A stretch of DNA of 64,000 nt, from contig NZ_LMNL01000023.1 in the NCBI RefSeq assembly GCF_001422985.1, forward strand, positions 72,516 to 136,515, given 5' to 3'. This stretch comes from Methylobacterium sp. Leaf117 (lineage in GTDB: Bacteria; Pseudomonadota; Alphaproteobacteria; Rhizobiales; Beijerinckiaceae). Shown piece by piece: positions 7,693 to 15,168 of this stretch. How positions within the stretch are numbered: position 1 is the stretch's first letter; each line of letters begins with the position of its first letter. The position numbers and the translations under genes are program-made. The notes beneath the pieces were generated by a model. It was not told where the DNA came from, did no database searches, and saw only the letters and a list, made by a program, of their open reading frames with translations.

Positions 7693-8448
7693 ATGGCGCG
7701 CGGATCGAGGCCGCTTGTCCGCCTGGCATTGTCGGGCGCCCTGGCCTGGCTGGCTGCCGCCGGACCGGCGGGCGCGGTGGTGGGCGGCCGCCCGGCCCCG
7801 GAGGCGGCGGCCTCGGCCGTGATGGTGCTGTCCTCGAACGGCGGCGTCTGCACCGGCATCGTGGTGGCGGCCGATGCGGTGCTCACCGCGGCTCACTGCG
7901 TCGCGGCCCGGGCCGAGCACCGGGTGCATTACAAGGACGCGGCCGGCGCGCCGGTGCTGGCCGAGATCGCCGCCCGCGCCCTCCACCCCGGCTACGATGC
8001 CGGCGCGGTGGCGGGGCGCCGCCGCTCCATTGACCTTGCCCTGGTGCGCCTCGCGGCCCCCCTGCCGGCCCGGTTCGTGCCGGCGACCTTGAGCGCCACG
8101 ATACCGGGCGCGGGCGAGCGCCTGACGCTCTCGGGCTACGGCGTCGCGGCCCCGGGCGATGCCCGCAGCACCGGCACCTATCGCAGCGTCGATCTCGGCG
8201 TGGTCGCGCCGCACGGCCCAAGCCGCATCCTGGTCTGGCTCGGCGCCGGCCCCGGCGGGGCGAGCGCCTGCCACGGCGACAGCGGCGGCCCGATCGCCGC
8301 CGGACCGGCCGTCCTGGCGGTCTCGGCCTGGGTCGCCGGCAAAGCCTGCGGCGGCATCTCGCAGGGCATCCTGCTGGCCCCGCAGCAGGCCTGGATCGAC
8401 CGCACCCTGGGGGGCTGGCAGAGTGCCGCGCGCTGGTCCGCCCCCTGA
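7693..8448 (+). CDS. Secreted trypsin-like serine protease (S1 family)
   Basis: A 251-residue S1 peptidase with a signal peptide (hydrophobic about 9-28, probable cleavage after AGA, leaving VVGGRPA as the mature start). All three catalytic residues are visible: His68 in LTAAHC, Asp114 in SIDLALVRL and Ser197 in CHGDSGGP. A purine-rich GAAGGAAGGA precedes the ATG. The mature N-terminus has the VVGG form typical of zymogen-activated trypsins, so the precursor could be directly active after export. It reads opposite to the GTA genes and lies 136 bp before a second S1 protease. A role in the GTA is not implied by the sequence. Confidence 0.92.
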   Translation: MARGSRPLVRLALSGALAWLAAAGPAGAVVGGRPAPEAAASAVMVLSSNGGVCTGIVVAADAVLTAAHCVAARAEHRVHYKDAAGAPVLAEIAARALHPGYDAGAVAGRRRSIDLALVRLAAPLPARFVPATLSATIPGAGERLTLSGYGVAAPGDARSTGTYRSVDLGVVAPHGPSRILVWLGAGPGGASACHGDSGGPIAAGPAVLAVSAWVAGKACGGISQGILLAPQQAWIDRTLGGWQSAARWSAP

Positions 8449-8584
8449 GCGCCCGCGCCGCCGCGTGACCCTCGACCTGCGGCGATCGGGCGGCGGGCGG
8501 AACCAGAGCTTGGCCGAGCCATTGCGTTCCGGTACGCTCCGTTCCGTTCACGTCCAGACCATCGCCGGACGCGGGAGAGACACG

Positions 8585-9502
8585 ATGTTGCCGACCGCGC
8601 CGCGCCCGTCTGCCCTCATCCAAGCCGCTCTTATCAAAGCCGCCTCCTTCGGAACGGCCCGCACGGCGGCATCCCTGGCCGGGGCCGCACTCGTGCTGGC
8701 GGCCCTCGGGACGCCGGCCTCGGCGGTGATCAACGGCGAGGTCTCGCGCGATCCCAACGGGCTGCGCGCCTCGGTGGTGCGGATCGAGAGCACCCAGGGC
8801 GAGATCTGCTCGGGCACCCTGATCGCCCGCGACCTCGTGCTCACCGCCGCCCATTGCGTGATGCACCAGGCCGGCTACAGCGTGGTGGCGGTCGACCGGG
8901 CCTTCCGCTCACGCCGCATCAACGCCATCGCGGCCTCCATGCACCCGGATTTCGTGCCCGGCACCACGCCGGAGGACCAGCCGGGAATCGACCTGGCCCT
9001 GATCAAGCTGGCCGAGCCCCTGAGCGACGACTTCCTGCCCCTCGACCCGCGCGGCGGCGCCATCAACACCGGCGACGCCGTCGACATCGCCGGCTTCGGC
9101 GTCGTCGCGGAGAACCGGCGCAACACCGCCCGCACCCTGCGCCAGGCCCATCTCGTCTCGATCGGCTCGCTTCAGGTCGCCAACCGGGTCACGGTGGTCA
9201 CCGACCGCCGCCGCATGGCCGAGACGGCGGGGGCCGGCGCCTGCCTCGGCGATTCCGGCGGACCGATCCTGCGCGCCGTCCCCGGCGGCTACCAGATCGT
9301 CGGGGTGGTGAGCTGGTCGAGCGGCGCCATGCGCCAGGACCGCAAGGCCCGCACCGCCTGCGGCGGCTTCACCGCCGTGACCCCCACGGGCGAGCATGCG
9401 GGCTGGATCAGCCAGCGCGCCGCCGAGTTCGCCCGCATGCCCTCCGGCGCCTCGATCGGCGCCACCCGCTCGGACTGGATGGCCAAGCCCGGCCGGCGCT
9501 GA
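8585..9502 (+). CDS. Secreted trypsin-like serine protease (S1 family), second copy
   Basis: A 305-residue S1 peptidase. A long N-terminal region of about 25 residues precedes the hydrophobic signal stretch (AASLAGAALVLAALGTPASA, cleavage near residue 47), and the mature form starts VINGEVS. The catalytic triad is complete: His90 in TAAHC, Asp136 in GIDLALIKL and Ser224 in LGDSGGP. The ATG at 8585 follows GGGAGAG. It is clearly related to, but not a recent duplicate of, the protease at 7693: lengths and loops differ. The two are probably co-transcribed and together make up half of the g5/g6 insertion. Confidence 0.9.
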   Translation: MLPTAPRPSALIQAALIKAASFGTARTAASLAGAALVLAALGTPASAVINGEVSRDPNGLRASVVRIESTQGEICSGTLIARDLVLTAAHCVMHQAGYSVVAVDRAFRSRRINAIAASMHPDFVPGTTPEDQPGIDLALIKLAEPLSDDFLPLDPRGGAINTGDAVDIAGFGVVAENRRNTARTLRQAHLVSIGSLQVANRVTVVTDRRRMAETAGAGACLGDSGGPILRAVPGGYQIVGVVSWSSGAMRQDRKARTACGGFTAVTPTGEHAGWISQRAAEFARMPSGASIGATRSDWMAKPGRR

Positions 9503-9560
9503 TCCGGTCTGCGCCGGCGCGACCCCAGTCAGGCGTCGACGCCACCCCGTCATGCGGGTC

Positions 9561-10754
9561 TCAGGTGCGGTCCTTCACCGGTCGGCTGAAGGTCTGGGCC
9601 ACCGACGGGAACCCGGCAACCGCCTGTTCACGGACGCCGAGATTGGCGGCGAGCATCGGGCGCGGCACCCGGGCCAGCCAGGTCGCCAGCAGAGTTTCGT
9701 CGAAGAGGCCGCTGTCGTGCACGCCGACGATTTCGGCGGTCTCGGCACCGATGTTCTCCACCGAATGTCCGCAGGCGCGGGGCAGGTAGGCGCAGTCGCC
9801 CGGCCCAAGCTCGGCCACGCCCATGTGCTTGTCCTGCGCGAACAGCGTGACGCGCGTCCGGCCCCGCACCACGTAGTGCCACTCGTTCGCGCGCGTGTGC
9901 CAGTGAGGGGCGTGCACCGCGCCCGGCGCGAGGCGCACCAGAAAGCCGGTCATCCCCGACGAGACCGGGAAGGCGCTGGCGGGCGCCACCCGCATCGCCG
10001 AGCCGGCGCCCTCGGCGCATGCAGCGGCATCGGCCAGCGCGAAGCGATGGCTGCGCGCCGGCGGCAGGAGACGCTCGGCCCGCGCGGCCACGCTGTCGCG
10101 GGGTACGACCGGCCCCTGGATGATGTAGGTCTCGCCGCCCGGCAGGGCCGCCAGCGTCGCCTCCGGCACATTGAGGGTGCCGCGTAGGAGGGTGGGGTCG
10201 ATCCGGCTCATCCAGTCGGTCAGCCCGAAGGTCCCGTGCTCGCCGAAGAGGCCGTCGTCGAAGGCCAGGATGGCATGGCACGGCTCGGTCCCGAGGGTCT
10301 GGATCGCGTGCGCGTGGCCGCCCGGGAAGTACCAGGTGTCGCCGGGTCCGAAGTTGACGACCTCCATCTCGCCGGCCTCGTCGATCACCGTCGCCTGGCA
10401 ATGGCCGGCGATGATGTAGCCCCACTCGGCCGAGGCGTGCCAATGCATCTCGCGCACGCCGCCCGCATTGAGGAAGATGTGGGCGCCCGCGATCCCGGTG
10501 GCGATGGGAAGCTGGTGCGTGGTGATCTCCCGCGCCCAGCCGCCCGAGGTCGCCTTGATCGGTCCGCCGTCGAGGGAGGCCGTGAAGGCGGGCGCGGTGC
10601 CGGCTTTACGCGGGATCGTGCGCAGGAAGGTGGAATCGGGGGCCACGTCGGCTCCCGACGCATGGCCGTCCTCCACCGCCCGTGCCCCGCCGGCGGCCAG
10701 GCTGCCTCCGGCCGCGAGCGCGCCGAGAAACATGCGGCGGTTGGTCTGGTCCAT
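9561..10754 (-). CDS. Oxalate decarboxylase-like bicupin with Tat signal
   Basis: A 397-residue exported bicupin. The N-terminus NRRMFLGALAAGGSLAAGGARA is a twin-arginine signal. Cupin 1 has the metal ligands His104, His106, Glu110 and His149; cupin 2 has His284, His286, Glu291 and His330. Arg101 just before the first HWH matches a substrate-binding arginine of Bacillus OxdC. The lid that carries SENS in Bacillus OxdC reads GEHG here (171-174): the catalytic glutamate is kept but its neighbours differ, so activity on oxalate is likely but not certain. It lies on the minus strand like the GTA genes, 257 bp after the capsid gene, convergent with the second protease. Function in the GTA is not suggested. 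Confidence 0.85.
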   Translation of the reverse strand: MDQTNRRMFLGALAAGGSLAAGGARAVEDGHASGADVAPDSTFLRTIPRKAGTAPAFTASLDGGPIKATSGGWAREITTHQLPIATGIAGAHIFLNAGGVREMHWHASAEWGYIIAGHCQATVIDEAGEMEVVNFGPGDTWYFPGGHAHAIQTLGTEPCHAILAFDDGLFGEHGTFGLTDWMSRIDPTLLRGTLNVPEATLAALPGGETYIIQGPVVPRDSVAARAERLLPPARSHRFALADAAACAEGAGSAMRVAPASAFPVSSGMTGFLVRLAPGAVHAPHWHTRANEWHYVVRGRTRVTLFAQDKHMGVAELGPGDCAYLPRACGHSVENIGAETAEIVGVHDSGLFDETLLATWLARVPRPMLAANLGVREQAVAGFPSVAQTFSRPVKDRT

Positions 10755-10981
10755 GGTGCCCCCTTCGAGCGCGGGCGCCGCCGCGACGACAGGTCTCCGG
10801 CCGGCGGGAGCGCCCCGGAACTGTTTAAGCGCCCGCGTGCGTCTTGAATTTCCTGCCGCGCCCGAGTGTATCCACATCCTGGTCTGACGATCGCGCGACA
10901 GCGTTTCCGTTTCATCAAGACCAGGGCCGTGTCGCCCACGCAGCTCCAGGAGCCCCAGGAGCCCCAGGAGCCGCAAGGAGT

Positions 10982-11003
10982 CCCCGGGCCGGACGGCCCG
11001 GGG
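10982..11003 (-). terminator. Hairpin just after the capsid gene
   Basis: A perfect inverted repeat with 9-bp arms (CCCCGGGCC / GGCCCGGGG) and a 4-base loop, beginning 8 bp past the capsid stop codon. There is no T-run, so it may act as a Rho-dependent or mRNA-stabilising hairpin more than a classic terminator. Three CCAGGAGCC-type direct repeats follow at 10944-10973. Confidence 0.55.
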
Positions 11004-11011
11004 CGCCGGTG

Positions 11012-12328
11012 TCAGGCCGCGAAGGCCAGGAGCTTGAGCGCGTCGAAGTCCTGCACGCCGCCGCCGACGCGCTTGGTGGTGTAGAACAGCACGTAAGGCT
11101 TGGCCGAGTAGGGGTCGCGCAGCACCCGCAGGCCGGCCCGGTCGACCACGAGGTAGCCGCGGCGGAAATCGCCGAACGCCACCGAGAGGCTGCCGGCGGC
11201 GGCGTTCGGCATCGCCTCGGCCTCCGAGACGGGGAAGCCCAGCAGGGTCGCGGCGGCCCCGGCCGCCAGCGGCGGCTGCCACAGGTAGTTGCCGTCCTGA
11301 TCCTTGAACTTGCGGATCGTGGCCTGCACGCGCCGGTTCATCACGAAGGTGGCGTTCTGCCGGTAGCCGGCGCGCAGGGCATAGACGAGGTCGAACAGCA
11401 CGTCCGACGGGTTCGCCGCCGGGAAGGCGCCGGCGACGCCCGTCGACACCGTCCCGAGCTTGCCCGGCACCCAGGCGGTGTTGGCCACCGTCTCGTAGCT
11501 GAGGAAGCCGCGCGGGCGGCTGACGCCGTTGCCGGTGACGAAGGCGGTGCTCTCCTGCTCGGCGAAGGCGGTCTCGACCTCGTCGGCGAGCCAGGCGTCG
11601 ATGTCGACGATGGCGTCGTCGAGCAGCGTCTGGGTCGCCGCCGGCATGGCGTAGAGTTCCATGGCGGGGAAGCTCAGCTCGGACAGGACCGGGGTGTCGG
11701 TCTGCGGCCGGGGCGCGGTCTCGGCGACCCAGCCCGAGACGGCATCCCGCACCGAGACTGCGCGCTTGTACTGGCCCGACGAGATGACCCGCACGGTGGC
11801 CAGCGCCCGGATCGGCGACAGGTTGGAGAGCCGGGTCAGCACCATGCGCTCGACCTCGGCCGGCACGAGGTAGCCGCCATCCGGGCCGGAGCCGGCCGAG
11901 AGGGCTTTCGCCTCCAGGCGCTTGAGGCCGCCGCTCTCGCCGGCCCGGACGTAAAGGTCGAAGGCCGCCTTGTGCTCGATGCTGGCCCCGTCGCGCGGAG
12001 CCGGCGCGCCGCCGCCCAGGGGCGGGCGGCGGTGGTCGAGGGTGAGCCGGTCGAGGCGGGTGCGGGCCGTGTCGAGGGCGGCGTCGATGCGGGCGAGCTT
12101 CTCCTCGGTGAGGACGTCGCCGGGGGCGCGGCCCTCGAGTTCGGCCAGACGGGCGTCGTTGGTCTCCTTGAAGGCCTCGAAGGCGCGGGAGAGGTCGGTC
12201 AGCGCGGTGCCCACCGCCGGGTCGGCGGTGGTGGCGGCCTTGTCCTCCAGGGGCGGCAGCAGGCCTTTCACCTCGGGTGCCGGACGCTGGGGGTGGCCGG
12301 AAATCTGGCCGGGAATCTGAACGGTCAT
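11012..12328 (-). CDS. HK97-fold major capsid protein (g5-like)
   Basis: A 438-residue HK97-type major capsid protein. An N-terminal alpha-helical delta-like domain (about residues 30-105, with LARIDAALDTARTRLDRL) precedes the capsid core, which includes GGYLVPAEVERMVLTRLSNLSPIRALATV, WVAETAPRPQTDTPVLSELSFPAMELYA and the C-terminal DFRRGYLVVDRAGLRVLRDPYS. The start ATG overlaps the stop of the prohead protease gene by 4 bp, which fixes it. The delta domain is probably removed by that protease during maturation. A strong hairpin follows the stop codon. Confidence 0.95.
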   Translation of the reverse strand: MTVQIPGQISGHPQRPAPEVKGLLPPLEDKAATTADPAVGTALTDLSRAFEAFKETNDARLAELEGRAPGDVLTEEKLARIDAALDTARTRLDRLTLDHRRPPLGGGAPAPRDGASIEHKAAFDLYVRAGESGGLKRLEAKALSAGSGPDGGYLVPAEVERMVLTRLSNLSPIRALATVRVISSGQYKRAVSVRDAVSGWVAETAPRPQTDTPVLSELSFPAMELYAMPAATQTLLDDAIVDIDAWLADEVETAFAEQESTAFVTGNGVSRPRGFLSYETVANTAWVPGKLGTVSTGVAGAFPAANPSDVLFDLVYALRAGYRQNATFVMNRRVQATIRKFKDQDGNYLWQPPLAAGAAATLLGFPVSEAEAMPNAAAGSLSVAFGDFRRGYLVVDRAGLRVLRDPYSAKPYVLFYTTKRVGGGVQDFDALKLLAFAA

Positions 12329-12957
12329 GCGAACCTCGCTGAGCGGGCGGGCAGGATGGCGCCGGGCCGAGGCCCGGGCCGGGTGGAGGGAGAAGCCGCG
12401 CGCCGGTGCGGCGCCATGCGGTGGGCCAGGGCCCGGATGTCGTTGGCCAGGGCGACGCCCGCCCGGATGCGAGCCGCGGCAGCCTGATTTGGCGTGGCAG
12501 CGGCCTGATTTGGCGTGGCAGCGGCCTGATTTGGCGTGGCAGCGGCCTGGGCCGGCGCGGTGATCCGTGCGCCGGCCTGGAGCGGGAAGGTCACCAGCGA
12601 GATCTCCCACAGGTCGATCGCCTCGAGCCGGCGGTTGCCGCCGCGCTCGGGCCGGGCGCGCAGCGTGCGAAACCCGATCGAGAGCCCGTCGAGCGAACCG
12701 TCGCGCAGCAGGGCGTCGAGTTCCCGGGCGCGCTGGACCGCGAGGTTGAGCTGGCCGGCGACGCGCAGGCCCCGGGCATCCTCCCGCAGGCGGAGCCAGC
12801 GCCCGACCGGCTCGGCCGGATCGTGCTGCCACAGCATGCGGACGCCGGCGACGCTACGCGCCGCGAGGCTCTGCGCGAAGGCGCCGGGCGCCACCACATC
12901 GCGCCCGAGATCGGGCACGCCGAACAAGCTGGCATAGCCGGTGAAGTGGCCGTCCAT
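12325..12957 (-). CDS. HK97 family prohead protease (g4-like)
   Basis: A 210-residue U35 prohead protease. The core FTGYASLFGVPDLGRDVVAPGAF, then MLWQHDPAEPVGRW (catalytic His in WQHD) and LDGLSIGFRT (catalytic Ser), is intact in the first 150 residues. It cleaves the capsid scaffold domain during head maturation. The C-terminal tail carries three exact copies of a 7-residue unit (QAAATPN) encoded by a 21-bp tandem repeat at 12483-12545, an expansion outside the catalytic domain. The usual upstream neighbour (g3.5, then portal) is replaced by a toxin-antitoxin pair in opposite orientation, so this gene needs its own promoter or read-through. Confidence 0.92.
   Translation of the reverse strand: MDGHFTGYASLFGVPDLGRDVVAPGAFAQSLAARSVAGVRMLWQHDPAEPVGRWLRLREDARGLRVAGQLNLAVQRARELDALLRDGSLDGLSIGFRTLRARPERGGNRRLEAIDLWEISLVTFPLQAGARITAPAQAAATPNQAAATPNQAAATPNQAAAARIRAGVALANDIRALAHRMAPHRRAASPSTRPGPRPGAILPARSARFA
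12483..12545. repeat. 21-bp tandem repeat, three units, in prohead protease gene
   Basis: Three identical 21-bp units starting CCTGATTTGGCG lie in frame in the C-terminal tail of the prohead protease gene. Perfect identity suggests a recent expansion. A partial fourth unit follows. Confidence 0.9.
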
Positions 12958-13110
12958 GGGGGGCTCCGCCGCATGAGTTGGAATTCGAACCGCCCGCGCC
13001 CGGCTCGTCGTCCGAGCCGCGCGGGCCGACGAATCTGCGAGAGGTCAAGAACCCGGCAGAGGCCGGATGGCCGTGGTGATCGAGTCCGGACGGCCTGATG
13101 GCACGTCCCG

Positions 13111-13150
13111 TTGACCGTTCGCGCCAAATGTGGACACATCGTGTGTACAC
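13111..13150 (+). promoter_or_regulatory. Promoter and operator of the toxin-antitoxin pair
   Basis: TTGACC at 13111 lies 17 bp before ACACAT at 13134, a plausible -35/-10 pair. The -10 overlaps a perfect inverted repeat ACACA-TCG-TGTGT (13134-13146) and a GTGTACAC palindrome (13143-13150), a typical place for autorepression by a Phd/YefM-type antitoxin. The start codon follows at 13165. Confidence 0.45.
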
Positions 13151-13164
13151 GGTGGAGGCAGAGC

Positions 13165-13464
13165 ATGGCCCAGGACGACAAGACGGTTCCGCGCGCGCTC
13201 CCCAAAGTCGGCGTGCGCGAATTTCGCGGTAATTTTTCCGGCTTCATGCGCCAGGTCCGTCATGGCGCTTCCTTCGCGGTGACCGCCCGCGACGAGGTCA
13301 TCGCGATCGTTCACCCGCCCCAGCCCTTGCCCCGGCGCAGGCCTGGCACGCTGCGCGGGCAGATCGAGATGGCGCCGGATTTCGATGTCCTGCCGCCCGA
13401 GTTGCTGGCCGCCATGGAGGGACGTGCGATGGACGGAGAGGTCTCGGAGACCGAGGAGGAATGA
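13165..13464 (+). CDS. Phd/YefM family antitoxin
   Basis: A 99-residue antitoxin. The VGVREFRGNFSGFMRQVRHGASFAVTARDEVIAIVHP core (about residues 14-50) is the Phd/YefM DNA-binding fold; the acidic C-terminal part (ending VSETEEE) is the likely toxin-binding segment. It should neutralise the PIN toxin encoded next and repress its own promoter through the palindromes upstream. The start at 13165 follows GGTGGAGG; an earlier in-frame start at 13111 lies inside the promoter. The pair is on the plus strand, opposite to the GTA genes, and sits where g3.5 is expected. Confidence 0.88.
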   Translation: MAQDDKTVPRALPKVGVREFRGNFSGFMRQVRHGASFAVTARDEVIAIVHPPQPLPRRRPGTLRGQIEMAPDFDVLPPELLAAMEGRAMDGEVSETEEE

Positions 13465-13898
13465 AACTTCTCCTCGACACGCATGCCCTGCTCTGGTGGC
13501 TGCTCGCGGACCCGAAGCTCGGTCCGGCCGCTCGGGACCTGATCGCAGACCCCACCAACGACGTTCTCGTCTCGGTTGCCTCGCTCTGGGAGATCCAAGT
13601 GAAGGTGCGCGTCGGTAAGCTGAGGGCCGATCTCGGCGACATCCTCGACGCGGTTCGGGACCAGGGCTTCGAAGTGGTCGGGATCACGCCAGCACATCTG
13701 CTGGCACTCGGCGACCTTCCCCGGCACCATGGGGACCCGTGGGATCACCTGCTCATCGCCCAGGCGAAAGCCGAGGACGCCGTCTTCCTCTCCGAGGACC
13801 GACACGTTCCGGCCTATCCGGTTGCGTTCGTGACCTGCTCCGGGTCTGCGCAGGCGGGACGGGGGATGTCCGCACCAGAACCGTCGGGTCCAGTCTGA
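13461..13898 (+). CDS. VapC-type PIN domain toxin (ribonuclease)
   Basis: A 145-residue PIN domain protein. The acidic residues of the nuclease site are in LLLDTHALLWWL (Asp6), SLWEIQVKV (Glu43) and GDPWDHLLIAQA (the Asp of WDH), followed by LSEDRH. Proteins of this group cleave RNA and are paired with Phd/YefM antitoxins. The start overlaps the antitoxin stop by 4 bp (ATGA). The last roughly 18 residues extend beyond the usual family end, and the stop codon lies in the 84-bp repeat at 13894-13977. Confidence 0.88.
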   Translation: MKLLLDTHALLWWLLADPKLGPAARDLIADPTNDVLVSVASLWEIQVKVRVGKLRADLGDILDAVRDQGFEVVGITPAHLLALGDLPRHHGDPWDHLLIAQAKAEDAVFLSEDRHVPAYPVAFVTCSGSAQAGRGMSAPEPSGPV

Positions 13899-13977
13899 AC
13901 CAGCCAGATTCTCACGTCTTTCCTGTTCGCTTGTCGTGTCGGGATAACCGGTTTCCACCGATCCCTGACAAACTCTA
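13894..13977. repeat. 84-bp palindromic stop-codon-linked repeat, copy 1
   Basis: This copy aligns without gaps to 37019-37102 over 84 bp, with 67 matches by my hand count (about 80%). On the minus strand it begins exactly with the TAG stop codon of the portal gene; on the plus strand its first bases include the TGA of the PIN toxin. Nested arms (GTTTGTC with a wobble-paired partner outside, GGGAT/ATCCC inside) can fold into a hairpin. It fills the convergent gap between toxin and portal genes and probably ends transcription from both sides. Confidence 0.8.
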
Positions 13978-15132
13978 ACGCGGCCCGTAGCCCACCGCCT
14001 CGCGCTTTTCCGCCTCGGTCAGGAAATCCGCCGCCTGGACCCGGCGCCACAGGCTCTCGCGCTCGGGCGCCAGGGCCTCGATGGCGTCGAGGTCCGGTTC
14101 CAGGCGGATGGGGCCGAAGGCGGGTGCGAGCCAATGGGCCAGGGCCTCGGCGGTGCGGCGCACCAGGGGGATCACGGTCTGGCGGTAGAAGGCGCGGTTG
14201 GCTTCGGCGTAATTCGCCAGGGTGTTGTCGCCGGGCAGACCGAGCAGCAGGGGCGGCACGCCGAAGGCCAGGGCGATCTCGCGGGCCGCGCCGCTCTTGG
14301 CCTCCACGAAATCCATGTCCTTGGGCGAGAGCGCCAGGGGCTTCCAATCGAGCCCGCCCTCCAGCAGCAGCGGCCGCCCGGCATTGCCGGCGCCCTGGTA
14401 ATTGGCCTCCAGCTCGCCCTTGAGCCGGCTGAACTGCGCGTCGCTCAGGGTCGAGCCGGCGGCGGTGGCGAATACCAGCGCGCCAGAGGGCCGCGCCGCG
14501 TTGTCGAGGAGCGCCTTGTTCCAGGCGCCGGCCGCGTTGTGGATGTCGAGGGCCACCGCCGCCGCCTCCATCGGCGAGAGGCCGTAATGGTCGTCGGTCG
14601 GGTGGAACAGGGTGAGGTGGAGGATCGGGGCCACGCCCTCCGTCACCTGGTCGAATCGTAGCATGCGCCCGCCGACCGCGTAATCGTAGGCCACCGGCCA
14701 GCCGTCGGGGCCGGGCACCACCCGCATCCGGTCGGGCCGGAGCGCGTGCAGCTCGCGCGGCACGCCGTCGAGGCCCGTCGCCTGGAGGTAGGCGTTGCCG
14801 GAGACCATCAGGTGTCCGTACAGCGCTTCGAGCAGTCCCGCCCCGCCCTGGCGCGGGTTCGGCCGGGCCAGCAGCGTCTCCAGCGGATGGGGTCCGGCGG
14901 CGCTTTCGCCCACCCGTCCGAGCGGCAGGCTCGCGGCGGCCTCGGCCACCAGCCGCACCGCCCGGTGGACGATGGCGTTGCGCTGGAACCCCTCGCGGGC
15001 CAGCGCCCCGATGTCGCGCGGCGTCCACGAGGGCCGACCCTCGCCATAGAAGGCGACACCGAGGCCCGGCACGGGGGCCGCCTTGGTGTCGGGCGCGGCG
15101 CGGCGCACGAGCCGGGAGAGGAGGTTCGCCAT
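13975..15132 (-). CDS. HK97 family phage portal protein (g3-like)
   Basis: A 385-residue portal protein with the phage_portal (HK97 type) signature: GFQRNAIVHRAVRLVAEAAASLPL near residue 50, LYGHLMVSGNAYLQ, and a central LSPMEAAAVALDIHNAAGAWNK. It forms the dodecameric ring through which DNA enters and leaves the head and docks the terminase. It lies 36 bp after the large terminase gene. Its TAG stop codon is the first codon of the 84-bp repeat. Length and frame are normal. Confidence 0.95.
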   Translation of the reverse strand: MANLLSRLVRRAAPDTKAAPVPGLGVAFYGEGRPSWTPRDIGALAREGFQRNAIVHRAVRLVAEAAASLPLGRVGESAAGPHPLETLLARPNPRQGGAGLLEALYGHLMVSGNAYLQATGLDGVPRELHALRPDRMRVVPGPDGWPVAYDYAVGGRMLRFDQVTEGVAPILHLTLFHPTDDHYGLSPMEAAAVALDIHNAAGAWNKALLDNAARPSGALVFATAAGSTLSDAQFSRLKGELEANYQGAGNAGRPLLLEGGLDWKPLALSPKDMDFVEAKSGAAREIALAFGVPPLLLGLPGDNTLANYAEANRAFYRQTVIPLVRRTAEALAHWLAPAFGPIRLEPDLDAIEALAPERESLWRRVQAADFLTEAEKREAVGYGPR

Positions 15133-15168
15133 CGGGGCCTCGCGGAAGCGATGAGAGTCGGTCGGGTG

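Noticed and set aside
12961..13010. tRNA-like GGTTCGAATTCC on the minus strand
   Set aside because: Flanking bases do not form a T stem or the rest of a cloverleaf.
12958..13110. Possible g3.5 gene on the minus strand between portal and protease
   Set aside because: Frames here are short, Arg/Gly-rich and run into the antitoxin promoter. None resembles g3.5 and none has a ribosome-binding site.
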